Shown piece by piece: positions 6,841-14,056 of a stretch of 16,550 nt of DNA. Under the pieces are notes generated by a model. It worked only from the letters and a program-made list of their open reading frames with translations, was not told the origin of the DNA and did not search any database. Position 1 is the first letter of the stretch. Each line of letters starts with the position of its first letter. Source of the DNA: an uncultured Campylobacter sp. (lineage in GTDB: Bacteria > Campylobacterota > Campylobacteria > Campylobacterales > Campylobacteraceae); assembly GCF_938030785.1 (NCBI RefSeq), contig NZ_CALHIK010000063.1:1-16550 (forward strand), given 5' to 3'. The position numbers were made by a program, and so were the translations under genes.

Positions 6841-7335
6841 CTACAAAAAGTGAATTCTCTCGGGCTCAAAGCGCGAGTGCGGCTCAAATTTACGGCTCGC
6901 AAAGCCGATCGGCATGATGCAAAATGGCTCCAGAGCGGCAGGCAGATTTAAAATTTCGCGCACGCGCCCCATACGGTAAGGCTCGGGCGCGATGCCCGAC
7001 CACACGGTACCGAGCCCCAAGCCTTCGGCGCAAAGCCAGATATTCATCGCCGCGCAGGCGCAGTCAAACGGCACATAGGCGGGGAATTTCAGCTCGCTCT
7101 CTTTGAAGCAGATCACGATCGCAAGCGGCGCGTCCTTGATGTAGTCGCCGTAGGAGCTCACGCCGCTTAGAAGCGACAAAAGCTCCCTGTTTTTAACGAC
7201 GTAAAATTCCCACGGGCGCTGATTTGCAGCACTTGGAGCCTGCATCGCGGCTTTTAAAATTTGCTCGATTTGCCCATCTGTAGGCATCTGCTCGCTAAAA
7301 CTTCGCACGCTCGTGCGGGTAAAAATTTCATCCAT
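6841..7335 (-). CDS. Nitroreductase-family flavoprotein
   Basis: FMN-dependent NAD(P)H oxidoreductase of the nitroreductase superfamily, 164 residues, cytoplasmic. The start at 7335 has AAGGAG about seven bases upstream; an in-frame ATG at 7356 lacks a good site. Family marks are the N-terminal RTSVRSFSEQMPTDGQIEQI, the FMN-binding APSAANQRPWEF, DAPLAIVICF, the helix CACAAMNIWLCAEGLGLGTVW and the terminal PIGFASRK. The physiological substrate cannot be read from sequence. It is the first gene of a tight pair with modD, so a link to redox or molybdenum metabolism is possible but unproven. Confidence 0.9.
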   Translation of the reverse strand: MDEIFTRTSVRSFSEQMPTDGQIEQILKAAMQAPSAANQRPWEFYVVKNRELLSLLSGVSSYGDYIKDAPLAIVICFKESELKFPAYVPFDCACAAMNIWLCAEGLGLGTVWSGIAPEPYRMGRVREILNLPAALEPFCIMPIGFASRKFEPHSRFEPERIHFL

Positions 7336-7413
7336 CTCTCGCTCCTTTTTTATCATCGTTTGCTCTTTTAAATTTTATCGCGGCTTGACAAATTTTAAAT
7401 TTCATCGCAACCT

Positions 7414-7475
7414 AGCCGCGCGACCCGTTTAAGACTCGCCCGTGTTTCTACGCGTGGCTCGGTCGCTGCGCGGCT
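7414..7475. repeat. Imperfect long inverted repeat
   Basis: AGCCGCGCGACC (7414-7425) pairs with GGTCGCTGCGCGGCT (7461-7475) through 12 bp interrupted by a 3-base bulge. The loop is about 35 bases. It lies about 80 bases upstream of the nitroreductase start. There is no T tail on either strand. Confidence 0.45.
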
Positions 7476-7705
7476 TGAGTGAGGATTTGATTGCGCTTAA
7501 AATCTCGCCGCGCCTTAAAATTTTAAAATTTCCGCGACCAGTGCGCATCGCGTCCGTCTGCATTTAAATTTTAAACCTCGGCGCGAGAGTATCCGCCCGC
7601 TGCGCCTGTGTGAACCGCGCCGCAAAATACACGCGGCGGCGAAAGCGTGCAAATCGCGATCTTTTAATTTTATCTCTCATCAAGCCTGCGCCGAACTTTG
7701 CGGAT

Positions 7706-7794
7706 AAAATTTTATCATTCGTGGCAAATAAAATTTCGCCTTCGTGCCGAGTAAATTTTATCTTCGTCGCTCGGTAAAATTTCACTTTCGTCGC
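7706..7794. repeat. Four imperfect ~23-bp tandem repeats
   Basis: TTCGTGGC, TTCGTGCC, TTCGTCGC and TTCGTCGC start at 7718, 7741, 7763 and 7787, each preceded by a TAAAATTT-like block. The spacing is 23, 22 and 24 bases. Units are degenerate, and there are no unique spacers, so this is not a CRISPR array. Confidence 0.55.
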
Positions 7795-7817
7795 TTTTAA
7801 ATTCTAGCCGAGCGCCA

Positions 7818-7842
7818 AAACGCTATGAAATTTTAAGCGTTT
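7818..7842 (-). terminator. Weak terminator after tcdA
   Basis: AAACGCT and AGCGTTT form a perfect 7-bp stem with an 11-base loop, beginning five bases after the tcdA stop on the minus strand. The T run is only four bases and mostly within the stem. Confidence 0.4.
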
Positions 7843-7846
7843 AAAT

Positions 7847-8512
7847 TTATCGATCGCCTATCAGTCTGCGCACGACGTAGCTTGCGATGAAAAGCCCGAA
7901 GCTAGCGGTCACTCCCATGAAGCTACCCATCGATTTGACGCGCGGCGGCTCGCTAGAGCAAACGACGTCAAAATCGCCCGCAAAGCCGCGCTTTCGCAGC
8001 TCATATCTGATCTTGCGCGCAAGCGGATCGCCTTGCGTCTGCCAGATTGATCGGATTTCGATCCGAGCGGGATCGAGCCTCTTTGCGCCGCCCATCGAGC
8101 TTACAAATCCTACGCCAGCCTCGCTGCAGCGCAGCGCAAGAGCGATCTTAGCGCCCACGTCATCGATCGCATCGATTACGAAATCAAATTTTGCTAGATC
8201 AAATTCCGATAAAAATTCCTCATCGATCCTAGCGGTGATCGGCGTCACGCCTTTAAATTTGCGCGCGAAAACCTCGCATTTTAGCTCGCCTACGTGCTCG
8301 CTTCCGAACTGGCGGTTTTGGTTGGTTATCTCGAAGCGATCGCAATCGATCACGCTTAAGCTTACCGCGCCGCTGCGGTACAGCGCCTCTATCGCCGCTC
8401 CGCCCACGCCGCCGCAGCCGCAGATTAAAATTTTAGCGCTTTGAAGTTTTGCGAAATCCTCGCCGAAAAGCAGGCGCGAGCGCGAAAAGCGGTCTATTTG
8501 AGCCTCGTCCAT
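7847..8512 (-). CDS. tcdA: ThiF/E1-like tRNA threonylcarbamoyladenosine dehydratase
   Basis: Probable TcdA (CsdL/YgdL) enzyme of 221 residues, which uses ATP to cyclise the t6A base at position 37 of tRNAs. Motifs: RSRLLFG near the N-terminus, nucleotide-binding GCGGVGGAAIEAL, IDCDRFEITNQNRQ, DAIDDVGAK, SSMGGAKRLDP and the C-terminal VVCSSEPP, then a hydrophobic end (GLFIASYVVRRLIG) as in TcdA. The order SSMGG...DP and the CSSEPP site fit TcdA better than ThiF or MoeB, which usually carry zinc-binding Cys pairs not seen here. It begins inside the end of surE (19-base overlap) with GGAAGA just ahead of its ATG, suggesting coupling to surE. Confidence 0.87.
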   Translation of the reverse strand: MDEAQIDRFSRSRLLFGEDFAKLQSAKILICGCGGVGGAAIEALYRSGAVSLSVIDCDRFEITNQNRQFGSEHVGELKCEVFARKFKGVTPITARIDEEFLSEFDLAKFDFVIDAIDDVGAKIALALRCSEAGVGFVSSMGGAKRLDPARIEIRSIWQTQGDPLARKIRYELRKRGFAGDFDVVCSSEPPRVKSMGSFMGVTASFGLFIASYVVRRLIGDR

Positions 8513-9270
8513 TCTTCCAAAACCCTCATCTGCTCGTGCGCGGTCAAATTTAGCTTGATCGGACTTAGCGTCGCCCGCCCTTCAAAAAGCACCGAAATGT
8601 CGCTGTTTTCGTTCCTGCTCGCATCAAAGTCGAACGTGGATTTGCCGAGCCAATAATACTCAATTCCGCGCGGATTACGGTTTAGCTGCGCGTCGGTATC
8701 GTAGAGCTTCTCGCCGCACGCAGCAACCGAAAGCCCCTTAAAATCTTGCTTCGAGACGGCAGGAACGTTTAAATTTAAAAACTGCTTCGGCGGCAGCGGA
8801 AAGCCTTTTTTAAAGATTTTCTCGACCAATTCCACCGCGAGCTCGCACGCGAGATCAAATCCGTATCGCTGCAGCGAGTCCGCGACGTAAAACTGGCTCA
8901 CCGCAAGCGCGGGAATGCCTTGCAAAACCCCCTCCATCGCGCCTCCGCACGTGCCCGAATAGGTCACGTCCTCCGCGACGTTGGCGCCGTGATTTATGCC
9001 GCTTATCACTAGATCGGGCTTGCGGTTATACAGCGCGCGGAGCGCCAAATACACGCAGTCTGCGGGCGTAGCGTCATCGAGTTTGAAAAATCCGTCGTCA
9101 AGCTTGATAAATCTAAGCGGACGGGTAAGAGTGAGTGAGTGCGAGCATGCCGATTTCTCCGAGCTTGGCGCTACGATGGTGACGTTTGCGACCCCTCTTA
9201 GCGCGCTTGCGAGCTCCAAAAGCCCGCGCGCTTCGAATCCGTCGTCGTTGGTGATTAAAATTTCTTTCAT
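8494..9270 (-). CDS. surE: 5'/3'-nucleotidase SurE
   Basis: Metal-dependent nucleoside monophosphate phosphatase of 258 residues, cytoplasmic. Metal and active-site motifs are clear: ITNDDGFEARG at the start, APSSEKSACSHSLT, TPADCVYLAL, DLVISGINHGANVAEDVTYSGT and GGAMEG, then FLNLNVP in the C-terminal half. The ATG at 9270 is followed at once by the conserved KEILITNDDG, so the start is secure although the ribosome site (AGAGAG) is weak. It sits between a lipoprotein gene (73-bp gap) and tcdA (overlap), probably one transcript. Confidence 0.96.
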   Translation of the reverse strand: MKEILITNDDGFEARGLLELASALRGVANVTIVAPSSEKSACSHSLTLTRPLRFIKLDDGFFKLDDATPADCVYLALRALYNRKPDLVISGINHGANVAEDVTYSGTCGGAMEGVLQGIPALAVSQFYVADSLQRYGFDLACELAVELVEKIFKKGFPLPPKQFLNLNVPAVSKQDFKGLSVAACGEKLYDTDAQLNRNPRGIEYYWLGKSTFDFDASRNENSDISVLFEGRATLSPIKLNLTAHEQMRVLEEWTRLK

Positions 9271-9343
9271 ATTCTCTCTTTAAATTTAAGGGATTTTGGG
9301 CATCGCCCTTTAAATTTGCGGCTAAGCTTTAAGCCTGGCCCTC

Positions 9344-9847
9344 TCAAAGTCCCGCCCTAAGGCAAAACTCCTCGTTGATCGCGGCATCAAATAGATGCGA
9401 GCTCGGGTAATCGTAAAAAAATCTATGCACCTCGCCCACCCCTTTTTTCATCAAAATCCGCGAACTAGGCGTGTTGCAGCTACGATTTACGATATCTGCC
9501 TGCAAAAATTTCAGATATTTTTTTCTATCGCTGTTTTTTAAATTTGCCCAGCCCGAGCTTAGCGTGTAGTTGTAAACTACGTCGCTTCCTTGCGCGCCGA
9601 CCTCCTCTAAGCTCACGTATTGCGCTATTTTGATGCGATTTTTTGCGCCGCCGTTATTTGCCGCGATCTCGCTTGCCGCAGCGCGCGCGATAACCGCCGG
9701 ATCGCCTATTTGACTAAGCGCCTCGAACTGCGCCGTTTTAGCGGGGTCTTCGTAAATCTGCTGTTTTTGATACCCCGGCGAGCCGCCGCAGCCGCAAAGC
9801 AAAAGCGCAAACACCCCCGCTGCGGCTAAAATTTTAAAATTTTTCAT
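9344..9847 (-). CDS. Small lipoprotein, unknown function
   Basis: A 167-residue predicted lipoprotein. The ATG at 9847 has AAAGGA seven bases upstream. The N-terminus is a signal peptide with an unusual double-Cys lipobox (ALLLCGCGGS; lipidation at Cys18 or Cys20). The mature part has no motif I can name. The C-terminal third has spaced Cys residues (VNRSCN and NEEFC) around GVGEVHRFFYDY, a layout seen in small exported proteins with one disulfide. It has its own extended -10 promoter and is the first gene of a likely unit with surE and tcdA. Confidence 0.8.
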   Translation of the reverse strand: MKNFKILAAAGVFALLLCGCGGSPGYQKQQIYEDPAKTAQFEALSQIGDPAVIARAAASEIAANNGGAKNRIKIAQYVSLEEVGAQGSDVVYNYTLSSGWANLKNSDRKKYLKFLQADIVNRSCNTPSSRILMKKGVGEVHRFFYDYPSSHLFDAAINEEFCLRAGL

Positions 9848-9868
9848 CTTAAATCCTTTGTCGGCTTA

Positions 9869-9874
9869 ATTTTA
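9869..9874 (-). promoter_or_regulatory. Extended -10 box of the lipoprotein gene
   Basis: TGCTAAAAT on the minus strand (TGn plus TAAAAT at 9869-9874), about 22 bases before the ATG. It lies 11 bases from the oppositely oriented lpxB -10 box, so the two promoters probably compete for polymerase. Confidence 0.5.
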
Positions 9875-9885
9875 GCACATTTTGA

Positions 9886-9891
9886 TATAAT
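9886..9891 (+). promoter_or_regulatory. Extended -10 box of lpxB
   Basis: TGATATAAT (TGn plus perfect TATAAT at 9886-9891) lies 25 bases before the lpxB start, with a T-rich stretch upstream. Confidence 0.7.
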
Positions 9892-9916
9892 TGCCAAAAA
9901 TTCATAAAGGCTAAAT

Positions 9917-11074
9917 TTGAAATACCTAATCTCCTGCTTAGAGCCCTCGGCGAATCTACATTTTAAAGAGGTTCTAGCGCACCTTAAAAACCTTGATCCC
10001 GCTTGCGAGATTTGCGGAATTTTCGATGAAAAACTTGGCTCGCCGATATATAAAAGCAGCGAGTTTTCGGCGATGGGCTTTGTTGAAATTCTGCCGCTGA
10101 TTTTAAAAGCCAAGCGCGCCGTAGCGCAGATGACTCGGCTTGCGGCGGAGTGCGATCGCGTGCTACTCATCGACTCGCCCGCGTTTAATCTGCCGCTAGC
10201 TCGCGCGATCAAGGAAAGCGGCGCGCGCGCGGAAATTTCATATTATATCCTGCCGCAGGTTTGGGCGTGGAAGCCGCACAGAGCGGAGAAGCTGAAAAAA
10301 TTCTGCGACAATCTGCTCTCCGTCTGGCCTTTTGAGGCAAAATTTTTCGGCGCGGACTACGAGGTAGATAAAGACGCTATGTCGCAAGAAGCAAAGGGTA
10401 AGGACGCTGCACCGAAAGAGGATGCCGCGCGCCAAAGCAGCCAAAGCGCCGAAACCGCAAAGTACTCCTTCGTGGGGCATCCATTATTAGACGAGATAAC
10501 GCTGCGAAAACAAAGCTACGATAAACAGGGCAAAATCGCCTTTATGCCGGGCTCGCGCAGGGCTGAAATTTCAAGACTGATGCCGATTTTTAGAGCCCTT
10601 GCGCCTAAATTTGAAAATAACGAGCGAGTCTTAATAATCCCGCCGCATCTGATGGATCAAAGAGATGAAATTTACGGGTCTCTGGACGGCTTTAGCATCG
10701 CAAACGATACTCCTGCCACGCTTAAGGATTGCGATTTTGCCTTCATCTGCTCGGGTACGGCGACGCTCGAGGCGGCGCTCATCGGCACTCCGTTCGTGCT
10801 GTGCTACAAGGCTCGCGCGTTTGACGTTTGGCTCGCGCGAAAGCTCGTAAAGCTAAAGCACGTGGGACTTGCGAATATTATTTTTGATTTTTTGGGCGAG
10901 GAGCCTCTGCACGAGGAGCTTTTGCAAGGCGAAGTAAGCGCGCAAAACCTACTCGCCGCATACGAGCACTGCGACGCCGCTAAATTTCAACTTGCGAGCG
11001 AGAAGCTGCGAGATTATCTGAAATTCGGCTCCAGCGAAAACGTGGCAAAAATTTTAACGCAGCCTGCGAGCTAA
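9917..11074 (+). CDS. lpxB: Lipid-A-disaccharide synthase
   Basis: GT19 glycosyltransferase that joins UDP-2,3-diacylglucosamine and lipid X to make the lipid A disaccharide at the inner membrane. It has 385 residues. The start is TTG at 9917, with AAAGG about eight bases upstream and the conserved KYLISCLEPSANLH directly after. Motifs: LLIDSPAFNLPLA, YYILPQVWAWKPHRA, FVGHPLLDE, FMPGSRRAEI and FICSGTATLEAALIGTP. Residues about 149-181 (10361-10460) are a charged, low-complexity Ala/Lys/Glu/Ser/Gln stretch between the two domains. Most LpxB proteins have only a short linker there. Confidence 0.96.
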   Translation: MKYLISCLEPSANLHFKEVLAHLKNLDPACEICGIFDEKLGSPIYKSSEFSAMGFVEILPLILKAKRAVAQMTRLAAECDRVLLIDSPAFNLPLARAIKESGARAEISYYILPQVWAWKPHRAEKLKKFCDNLLSVWPFEAKFFGADYEVDKDAMSQEAKGKDAAPKEDAARQSSQSAETAKYSFVGHPLLDEITLRKQSYDKQGKIAFMPGSRRAEISRLMPIFRALAPKFENNERVLIIPPHLMDQRDEIYGSLDGFSIANDTPATLKDCDFAFICSGTATLEAALIGTPFVLCYKARAFDVWLARKLVKLKHVGLANIIFDFLGEEPLHEELLQGEVSAQNLLAAYEHCDAAKFQLASEKLRDYLKFGSSENVAKILTQPAS

Positions 11075-11094
11075 AATTTTAAGGCTAAAGCTTA

Positions 11095-11100
11095 TATAAT
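11095..11100 (+). promoter_or_regulatory. -10 box of greA
   Basis: Perfect TATAAT, 22 bases before the greA ATG, which would give a leader of only about 15 bases including the AAAGGAAG ribosome site. It may drive the greA-argC unit independently of lpxB. Confidence 0.6.
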
Positions 11101-11122
11101 TTGATAAAAAGAAAGGAAGATT

Positions 11123-11614
11123 ATGACGACCGAACCAATGACGCTTTACGGATATGAAAAGATCACCTCCGAGCTCAAAGAGCTTCAGAGCGTGAAGCTG
11201 CCTCACATCGTGCAGCAGATCGACATCGCGCGCGGACACGGCGATCTGAAAGAAAACGCCGAGTACCACGCAGCGCGCGAAGAGCAAGCGTTTCTACTCT
11301 CGCGAATCGCCGAGCTTAGCGATATCGTCTCTCGAAGTAAAATCATCGATCCCTCGACCTACGAGCACGACCGCGTAAAATTCGGCTCCACCGTTACCTT
11401 TATGGACGTGGAGACCGAGCGAGAGGAGATTTACACGATCGTAGGCCTTAGCGAGGCGGACATATCGCGCAAGCTCATCAATATTAATACGCCGCTCGCG
11501 CGCCAGCTTTTAGGCAAGGCAGAGGGCGATCAGGTGGTGCTTCAGCTCCCATCGGGCACCCGCGACGTAGAAATTCTAAGCGTCGAATATAGGCCGATCA
11601 AATTTGGAAAATAA
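11123..11614 (+). CDS. greA: Transcription elongation factor GreA
   Basis: Binds the RNA polymerase secondary channel and stimulates cleavage of backtracked transcripts. It has 163 residues, close to the usual 158. The N-terminal coiled coil (about 8-80) has the functional tip with acidic residues (GDLKENAEYHAAREEQ). The C-terminal FKBP-like domain follows, with VKFGSTVTF and the typical end SPLARQLLGK-type motif (TPLARQLLGKAEGD). The ATG at 11123 has AAAGGAAG ahead. The stop is one base before the argC ATG. Confidence 0.97.
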   Translation: MTTEPMTLYGYEKITSELKELQSVKLPHIVQQIDIARGHGDLKENAEYHAAREEQAFLLSRIAELSDIVSRSKIIDPSTYEHDRVKFGSTVTFMDVETEREEIYTIVGLSEADISRKLININTPLARQLLGKAEGDQVVLQLPSGTRDVEILSVEYRPIKFGK

Positions 11615-11615
11615 G

Positions 11616-12623
11616 ATGAAAAAGGCTGGAATCATCGGCGTTAGCGGCTATACCGGGCTTGAACTGATTAAAATTCTACTTTCCCATCCGAGCTTTGAAA
11701 TTTCGTATTTAGGAGCCTCGACGCAGGGCGAGATAAGCGAGATTTTCCCGCAACTTCGCGGAGTTTTGCAGATGCCGGTACGAGTTGCCGATGCCGCCGA
11801 TGCCGCAAAGGCGTGCGATCTTATTTTTTTGGCGCTGCCGCATGAAAAAGCGATGGAATTTGCCCGCGAAATTTTAAAATTTAAAAGCGTCAAGGTAGTC
11901 GATCTATCGGCCGATTACCGCCTAAGCCGCGAGCTTTACGAGAAAAATTACACCGCGCATTTAGACCCTCGTAATTTAGCCCACGCCGTTTACGGACTGC
12001 CTGAGCTAAATCGCGAAAAGATCCGCACCGCGCGCCTTACGGCAAATCCGGGCTGCTATCCCACCTGCTCTATTTTGGCGCTCGCGCCGTTCGTGCGGCT
12101 GCTCGATCCTGCCCTCGGCGTATTTATCGACGCAAAAAGCGGAGTAAGCGGCGCGGGCAAGACCCTTAAAACGAGCAGCCATTTCGTAAGCGTAAACGAA
12201 AACGCGGGCGCCTACTCGCCGATCTCGCATCGCCACGCAGACGAGATCAAAGAGCAGCTGCAAATTTTAAGAGGCGGCGCGTTTAGCACGCTTTTCGTGC
12301 CGAATTTGCTGCCTATTACGCGCGGAATGCTGATTAGCGCGTTTGGCGTACTGCAAAAGAGCGTGGATGTAGAGGCGGTGCTACGGGAATTTTACGAAAA
12401 TGAGCCTTTCGTGCGCGTCCGAAGCGAGCCCGTGAGTATAAAAAACGTCGCAGGGACGCACTTTTGCGATATTTTTGTAAAAACGGCGGGCGATAAAATT
12501 TGGATCAACTCGGCGATCGATAATCTTTTGCGTGGAGCATCGTCGCAGGCGGTCGCAAACGCAAATTTAATGTGCGGTTTCGCCGAAGCTACGGCGTTGC
12601 CGCGTATCGCGCACGGAATTTAA
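11616..12623 (+). CDS. argC: N-acetyl-gamma-glutamyl-phosphate reductase
   Basis: Third step of arginine synthesis: NADPH reduction of N-acetylglutamyl phosphate to the semialdehyde, in the cytoplasm. The protein has 335 residues. Visible are the Rossmann start AGIIGVSGYTGLELI, FLALPHEKAME, DLSADYRL, VYGLPELNRE, the catalytic Cys in ANPGCYPT, KSGVSGAGKT, and SHRHADEI with the active-site His. The chosen ATG at 11616 has GGAAA upstream; an in-frame TTG at 11604 inside greA is a weaker choice. It is tightly coupled to greA, although the two have no shared pathway. Confidence 0.96.
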   Translation: MKKAGIIGVSGYTGLELIKILLSHPSFEISYLGASTQGEISEIFPQLRGVLQMPVRVADAADAAKACDLIFLALPHEKAMEFAREILKFKSVKVVDLSADYRLSRELYEKNYTAHLDPRNLAHAVYGLPELNREKIRTARLTANPGCYPTCSILALAPFVRLLDPALGVFIDAKSGVSGAGKTLKTSSHFVSVNENAGAYSPISHRHADEIKEQLQILRGGAFSTLFVPNLLPITRGMLISAFGVLQKSVDVEAVLREFYENEPFVRVRSEPVSIKNVAGTHFCDIFVKTAGDKIWINSAIDNLLRGASSQAVANANLMCGFAEATALPRIAHGI

Positions 12624-12666
12624 GCGATGAACTTTTTCGCAAAAGCGCTCACGCGCGGGAGCCTAG

Positions 12667-13401
12667 ATGCAAAATGATCAAATTCAGGCGATAAAACCGG
12701 GCGCGATCTTTATCGGCGATGCGCACGCAGGCGCGAGCAGACCGCAATTTTTGAAATTTCTGCGCGCGCTGAAGGCTGAGCCTACGCCGCCGTCTCAAAT
12801 TTTTATGATGGGCGATATGTTTGATTTTTTAGCAAATACGACCTATGTGCAGCGCTTCTATGAAGAGGAGATCGCGCTAATAAACGAGCTGTCGCGAAAA
12901 TGCGAAATTTTTTACTTCGAGGGCAACCACGATTTTAATCTGCGCGAAATTTTCCCCCGCGCAAAAGTTTATCCAAACGGCGCGCAGCCCGTGAAATTTA
13001 TCTGCGAGGGCGGCGAGGCGGTGCAGATTGCGCACGGCGATCTGTTTTTGCCGCGCCTGACGCAGTTTGCGCTGCTTTCGCTACGAAACAGAACTTTTCT
13101 GAAATTTATGGATCTGCTCGATCGCGCTTTAAAATTTAAAATTTCAAAGATGATCTTAAAATCGCAAGAGGGGAAAAATCTCTACAGAAAAATGCCGGAT
13201 TTTAAGGCCATAATCGCGCCGAAGATCGATTTTTACGCGGCAAATTTGATCATCGAGGGGCATTATCATCAAGATGAAATTTTATATTTCGGCGAAAAAA
13301 AATATATAAATTTATGCTCGTTCGGGGCCGGGAGCAAAATTTACGAGGTCGCAAAAAGCGAAAAATTTATGCTAATTCCAAAAAACTTAAACTTAAATTA
13401 G
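12667..13401 (+). CDS. lpxH: Metallophosphoesterase, probable LpxH-type hydrolase
   Basis: Calcineurin-like phosphoesterase of 244 residues. All five metal-site motifs are present in order: GDAHAG near 18, GDMFDF near 49, GNHDFN near 86, AHGD near 119 and GHYHQ near 196. The size and the spacing of these motifs match LpxH-like UDP-2,3-diacylglucosamine diphosphatases, which supply lipid X to LpxB. lpxB lies three genes upstream. The function is inferred from fold, length and neighbourhood; another phosphoesterase activity cannot be excluded, so the symbol is tentative. The ATG at 12667 has GGGAG nearby and follows argC by 43 bases. Confidence 0.72.
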   Translation: MQNDQIQAIKPGAIFIGDAHAGASRPQFLKFLRALKAEPTPPSQIFMMGDMFDFLANTTYVQRFYEEEIALINELSRKCEIFYFEGNHDFNLREIFPRAKVYPNGAQPVKFICEGGEAVQIAHGDLFLPRLTQFALLSLRNRTFLKFMDLLDRALKFKISKMILKSQEGKNLYRKMPDFKAIIAPKIDFYAANLIIEGHYHQDEILYFGEKKYINLCSFGAGSKIYEVAKSEKFMLIPKNLNLN

Positions 13402-13402
13402 C

Positions 13403-13408
13403 TATAAT
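13403..13408 (+). promoter_or_regulatory. -10 box of serB
   Basis: TATAAT just after the stop of the preceding gene and 25 bases before the serB ATG, suggesting that serB-tal-pilT can be transcribed separately. Confidence 0.55.
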
Positions 13409-13432
13409 TCCTAAATTTTTGTGAGGATATTT

Positions 13433-14056
13433 ATGATAAAGCTTTGTGTTTTCGACTTTGATTCTACGCTGATGGACGGCGAAACGATAGGTCTTTTCGC
13501 CGCTAAAATGGGCACGCAGAGACAAGTTAGCGAAATTACGAAGCGCGCAATGGCGGGTGAGCTTGATTTTTTCGAGAGCCTTAGCGAGCGGGTGGCGTTA
13601 ATAAAGGGGATGAAGCTTAGCGATGCTAAAGCTATCGCGGAAAGCCTGCCTTTTGTTTGCGGCGCTAGCGAGATCATCGCGTATCTGAAAAATAAAGGCA
13701 TAAAAGTGATCGTCTTTAGCGGCGGATTTCATCTAGCCACGGACGCCGCGCAGAAAAAACTGGGTTTTGATGCGAGCTTTGCGAACTATCTGCATGAAAA
13801 AAACGGAATTTTAACCGGGCTTTTCGGCGGCGAGATGATGTTTGGCTACTCAAAAGGCGCGCTGCTTGCGCAGCTTAAATCGCTGATGGGTCTAGAGACG
13901 AGCGAGGTAATGTGCGTGGGAGACGGCGCGAACGATGTTTCGATGTTTCGCGAGGCGGGGCTTAAAATCGCCTTTTGCGCGAATGAAATTTTAAAAGAGC
14001 ACGCGAGCGTCTGCATTGAAAAAAAGGATTTGAAGGAGATTATGAAATATGTATGA
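13433..14056 (+). CDS. serB: Phosphoserine phosphatase
   Basis: HAD-superfamily phosphatase catalysing the last step of serine synthesis. It has 207 residues, matching short single-domain SerB proteins. Motif I DFDSTLMDGETI carries the nucleophile Asp and acid Asp. Motif II is VFSGGFH, followed by a conserved Lys in YSKGALL, and motif III is CVGDGANDVSMFREAG. The ATG at 13433 has GAGG seven bases upstream; a GTG at 13421 in the same frame is the alternative. The end overlaps the start of tal by eight bases, so translation is probably coupled. Confidence 0.93.
   Translation: MIKLCVFDFDSTLMDGETIGLFAAKMGTQRQVSEITKRAMAGELDFFESLSERVALIKGMKLSDAKAIAESLPFVCGASEIIAYLKNKGIKVIVFSGGFHLATDAAQKKLGFDASFANYLHEKNGILTGLFGGEMMFGYSKGALLAQLKSLMGLETSEVMCVGDGANDVSMFREAGLKIAFCANEILKEHASVCIEKKDLKEIMKYV

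Larger units (their letters stand above)
7336..7846. other. Long intergenic region with repeats and hairpins
   Basis: About 510 bp between tcdA and the nitroreductase gene, both on the minus strand, with no supported gene. It contains a weak terminator after tcdA (7818-7842), four imperfect copies of a ~23-bp unit (about 7706-7794), a large imperfect inverted repeat (7414-7475) and a possible -10 box (TAAAAT, minus strand, 7372-7377) for the nitroreductase-modD pair. A 73-codon minus-strand frame at 7564-7785 covers the repeats, but the repeat period is not a multiple of three, so it is unlikely to be coding. Confidence 0.5.

Noticed and set aside
7564..7785. 73-codon minus-strand open frame in the long gap
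   Set aside because: It overlaps the ~23-bp repeats, whose period is not a multiple of three, and has a basic, low-information sequence.
7718..7794. CRISPR-like array
   Set aside because: The units are degenerate, abut without unique spacers, and no cas gene is near.
7887..8444. 185-codon plus-strand open frame
   Set aside because: It lies wholly opposite tcdA, has Ser/Arg/Pro-rich composition typical of a shadow frame and no family signature.
12627..12677. Small 16-codon frame between argC and the phosphoesterase
   Set aside because: It is too short, has no ribosome site and overlaps the start of the next gene.
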